From G963666705 sp963666705 (GTDB lineage: Bacteria > Pseudomonadota > Alphaproteobacteria > CADEGL01), in the NCBI GenBank assembly GCA_963666705.2, contig CAXXKO010000001.1:248001-312000 (forward strand): a stretch of DNA of 64,000 nucleotides, given 5' to 3'. Position 1 is the stretch's first letter, and each line of letters begins with the position of its first letter. The position numbers and the translations under genes were made by a program. The notes below the pieces were generated by a model. It did not search any database. It saw only the letters and a program-made list of their open reading frames with translations, and was not told the origin of the DNA. Below are positions 62,386 to 64,000 of the stretch, one piece after another.

Positions 62386-63520
62386 CTACTCCTCCCCCGC
62401 CGCCTCGGCGCGGGACTCGCCGCCCTCGAGGCTGTGCGCGAGGGCGGCCTCGAGGAAGCGGTCGATATCGCCGTCGAGCACGGCCTGGGTGTTGCTGGTC
62501 TCCTCGGCCGTGCGCAGGTCCTTGACCATCTGGTAGGGCTGCAAAACGTAGGAGCGGATCTGGTGCCCCCAGCCGATGTCGCTCTTGGCGTCGTGCCGGG
62601 CGCTGGCCTCGGCCTCCCGCCGCCGCAGCTCGGCCTCGTAGAGCCGGGCGCGCAGCATGGCCATGGCCGTGGCCCGGTTGCGGTGCTGGGAGCGGTCGCT
62701 CTGGCTCTGCACCACGATGCCGGAGGGCAGGTGGGTGAGGCGCACGGCACTGTCGGTCTTGTTCACGTGCTGGCCGCCCGCGCCCGAGGCCCGGTAGGTG
62801 TCGACGCGCAAGTCCTTGTCGAGGATCTCGACCTCGATGGTCTCGTCGACGACGGGGTAGACCCAGACGGATGCAAAGCTGGTGTGCCGGCGCGCGCTCG
62901 AATCGAAGGGCGAGATGCGCACCAGGCGGTGGACGCCGGATTCGGTCTTGAGCCAGCCGTAGGCGTTGTCGCCCGAGACCCGGATGGTGGCGGACTTGAT
63001 CCCCGCCTCCTCGCCCGCGCTCTCCTCCAGCCATTCGAGCTTGTGGTCGTGCGCCTCGGCCCAGCGCGCATACATGCGCACGAGCATCTCGGCCCAGTCC
63101 TGGGACTCGGTGCCGCCCGCACCGGCATGGATCTCGAGGTAGCAGTCGTTCGCGTCCGCCTCGCCCGAGAGCAGGCTTTCGAGCTCGAGCTTGGCCGTCT
63201 CGCCCATGAGGCGCTCGAGGGCCGCTTCCGCCTCGGCCACCACCTCGGTGTCATCCTCGAGCTCGGCGAGCGCCAGGAGCTCGATATTATCCTCGAAGCC
63301 AGCGACCAGCCCATCGTACGTCGACAGGGTCTTTTCCGTCCTCGTGCGGGCGCGCATCACCCGCTGGGCCGCCTCGGGATCGTTCCACAGATCGGGCGAC
63401 TCGGACTCCGCGTTCAACTCCAAAAGGCGGTCGCGCGACGCATCGACGTCAAAGAGACCTCCTCAGCAGCCTGAGCGACTGCCTGATTTCCTCGATGACC
63501 GCTCCGGTCTCGGCACGCAT
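62386..63520 (-). CDS. prfB: Peptide chain release factor 2 with programmed +1 frameshift
   Basis: RF2 ends translation at UGA and UAA. The short first frame from ATG 63520 gives MRAETGAVIEEIRQSLRLLR RSL and reaches TGA at 63449-63451 in the context CTT-TGA-C, with a TGAGGAGG Shine-Dalgarno-like element just before, the classical autoregulatory +1 site. The shifted frame then reads DVDASRDRL and continues 345 residues with the GGQ motif (SGAGGQHVNK). The full product has about 377 residues. The gene follows a PBP1A gene on the same strand. Confidence 0.96.
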
Positions 63521-63584
63521 GTTCGCCTCTTCGTTGCCGCGGGAGTGTCGCGTCCTTGAGCGGGAGGATAACCGGCAGCGCTTC

Positions 63585-64000
63585 TTAGTAAAGCCCCCCC
63601 GTGCCCACGGTGGTCGCGGTGCTGGGCGCCAGCCCGTCCGCGCCCTCGAAGGCGGCGCCGGTCAAGGGATCGCGTATCACGTTCTCACCAGGCACCGTGC
63701 CGGGCCGGAAGGCTTCGAGGATCACCCGCGCATCGCCCGGCCGGGCGAGCTGGCCGGTCTCGGCATTGACGCGCACGAGCCGCACGCCGGGCGGGATGCG
63801 GAACGGGATCGCGGCCTCGCCCTCGAGCGCCGCAATGGCAAAATCGCGGAAGACGGGAGCAGCGACGGACGAGCCCGTCTCGCGCGGGCCCAGGCTGCGC
63901 GGCCGATCGAAGCCGACATAGACCCCGGCCGCGAGATCGGGCGAGAAGCCGATGAACCAGGTGTCGTTCGAATTGTTGGTGGTGCCGGTCTTGCCGCCGA
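63585..64000 (-). CDS. mrcA: Penicillin-binding protein 1A, C-terminal part
   Basis: This is the 3' end of a bifunctional transglycosylase-transpeptidase running out of the window. Visible is the KTGTT motif (GGKTGTTNNSNDTWFIGFSP), then AAGVYVGFDRPRSLGPRETG and an end ...PSTATTVGTGGLY. A PBP1A-prfB pair is common in alphaproteobacteria. The stop is at 63585. Confidence 0.88.
   Translation of the reverse strand, partial: GGKTGTTNNSNDTWFIGFSPDLAAGVYVGFDRPRSLGPRETGSSVAAPVFRDFAIAALEGEAAIPFRIPPGVRLVRVNAETGQLARPGDARVILEAFRPGTVPGENVIRDPLTGAAFEGADGLAPSTATTVGTGGLY

Noticed and set aside
63448..63520. prfB as a pseudogene because of the TGA near its start
   Set aside because: The context is the classical RF2 programmed +1 frameshift site with its internal Shine-Dalgarno-like element.
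1..64000. CRISPR array
   Set aside because: No regularly spaced direct repeats with unique spacers were seen; all repeats are inverted, tandem or IS-related.

Overview
The window is high-GC DNA from an alphaproteobacterium, most likely of the Rhodospirillales type. The pointers are a CckA-type hybrid kinase next to flhB-fliR-fliQ-fliE-flgC-flgB, folate-dependent TrmFO, a heterotetrameric sarcosine oxidase operon, and the PBP1A-prfB pair. The assignment rests on gene content and order only.

Layout. 1-3.9 kb: SufU scaffold, a broken MFS gene, an IS630 copy sitting inside a small palindromic element, and arfB. 3.96-9.1 kb: an IS1595 copy, then a 4-kb unit bounded by IS1595-like inverted repeats and a near-perfect 8-bp target duplication; its only intact large gene is a secreted TPR-CHAT peptidase. 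9.2-36.6 kb: mostly metabolic genes, namely dadA, a CoA-transferase, a phytanoyl-CoA-dioxygenase-like gene, a Rieske oxygenase with soxB-soxB-soxD-soxA-soxG, a HigBA module, RidA, agmatinase-like, UbiD-like and dimethylglycine-dehydrogenase-like genes, a group II intron, cspA and trmFO. Together the Rieske oxygenase, dimethylglycine dehydrogenase and sarcosine oxidase suggest stepwise N-demethylation of glycine-betaine-like compounds (inference). 36.7-38 kb: a PuuD-like membrane protein and cheY. 38.05-45.94 kb: a matryoshka of six insertion sequences, each resolved here by its own target-site duplication. 46-56.2 kb: cckA and the flgB-flgC-fliE-fliQ-fliR-flhB block, plus csrA. 56.2-64 kb: a TauD-like dioxygenase, enoyl-CoA hydratase, an EmrB-type transporter, flhX, fliO-fliP, a second RidA, prfB with its programmed frameshift, and the end of a PBP1A gene.

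The striking theme is mobile-element load and gene decay. Ten insertion sequences, one group II intron, a MITE-like palindrome and a family of CTAG-bounded palindromes occur here. cckA has two in-frame stops, flgB a 1-base deletion, flgC an IS21 insertion, and higB, a UbiD-like gene and an MFS gene are also broken. The motility programme (cckA, cheY, csrA, flg/fli) is hit repeatedly, which suggests recent loss of selection for flagella. Several of the lesions are 1-base changes in homopolymers, so sequencing error must be excluded before pseudogenes are claimed.
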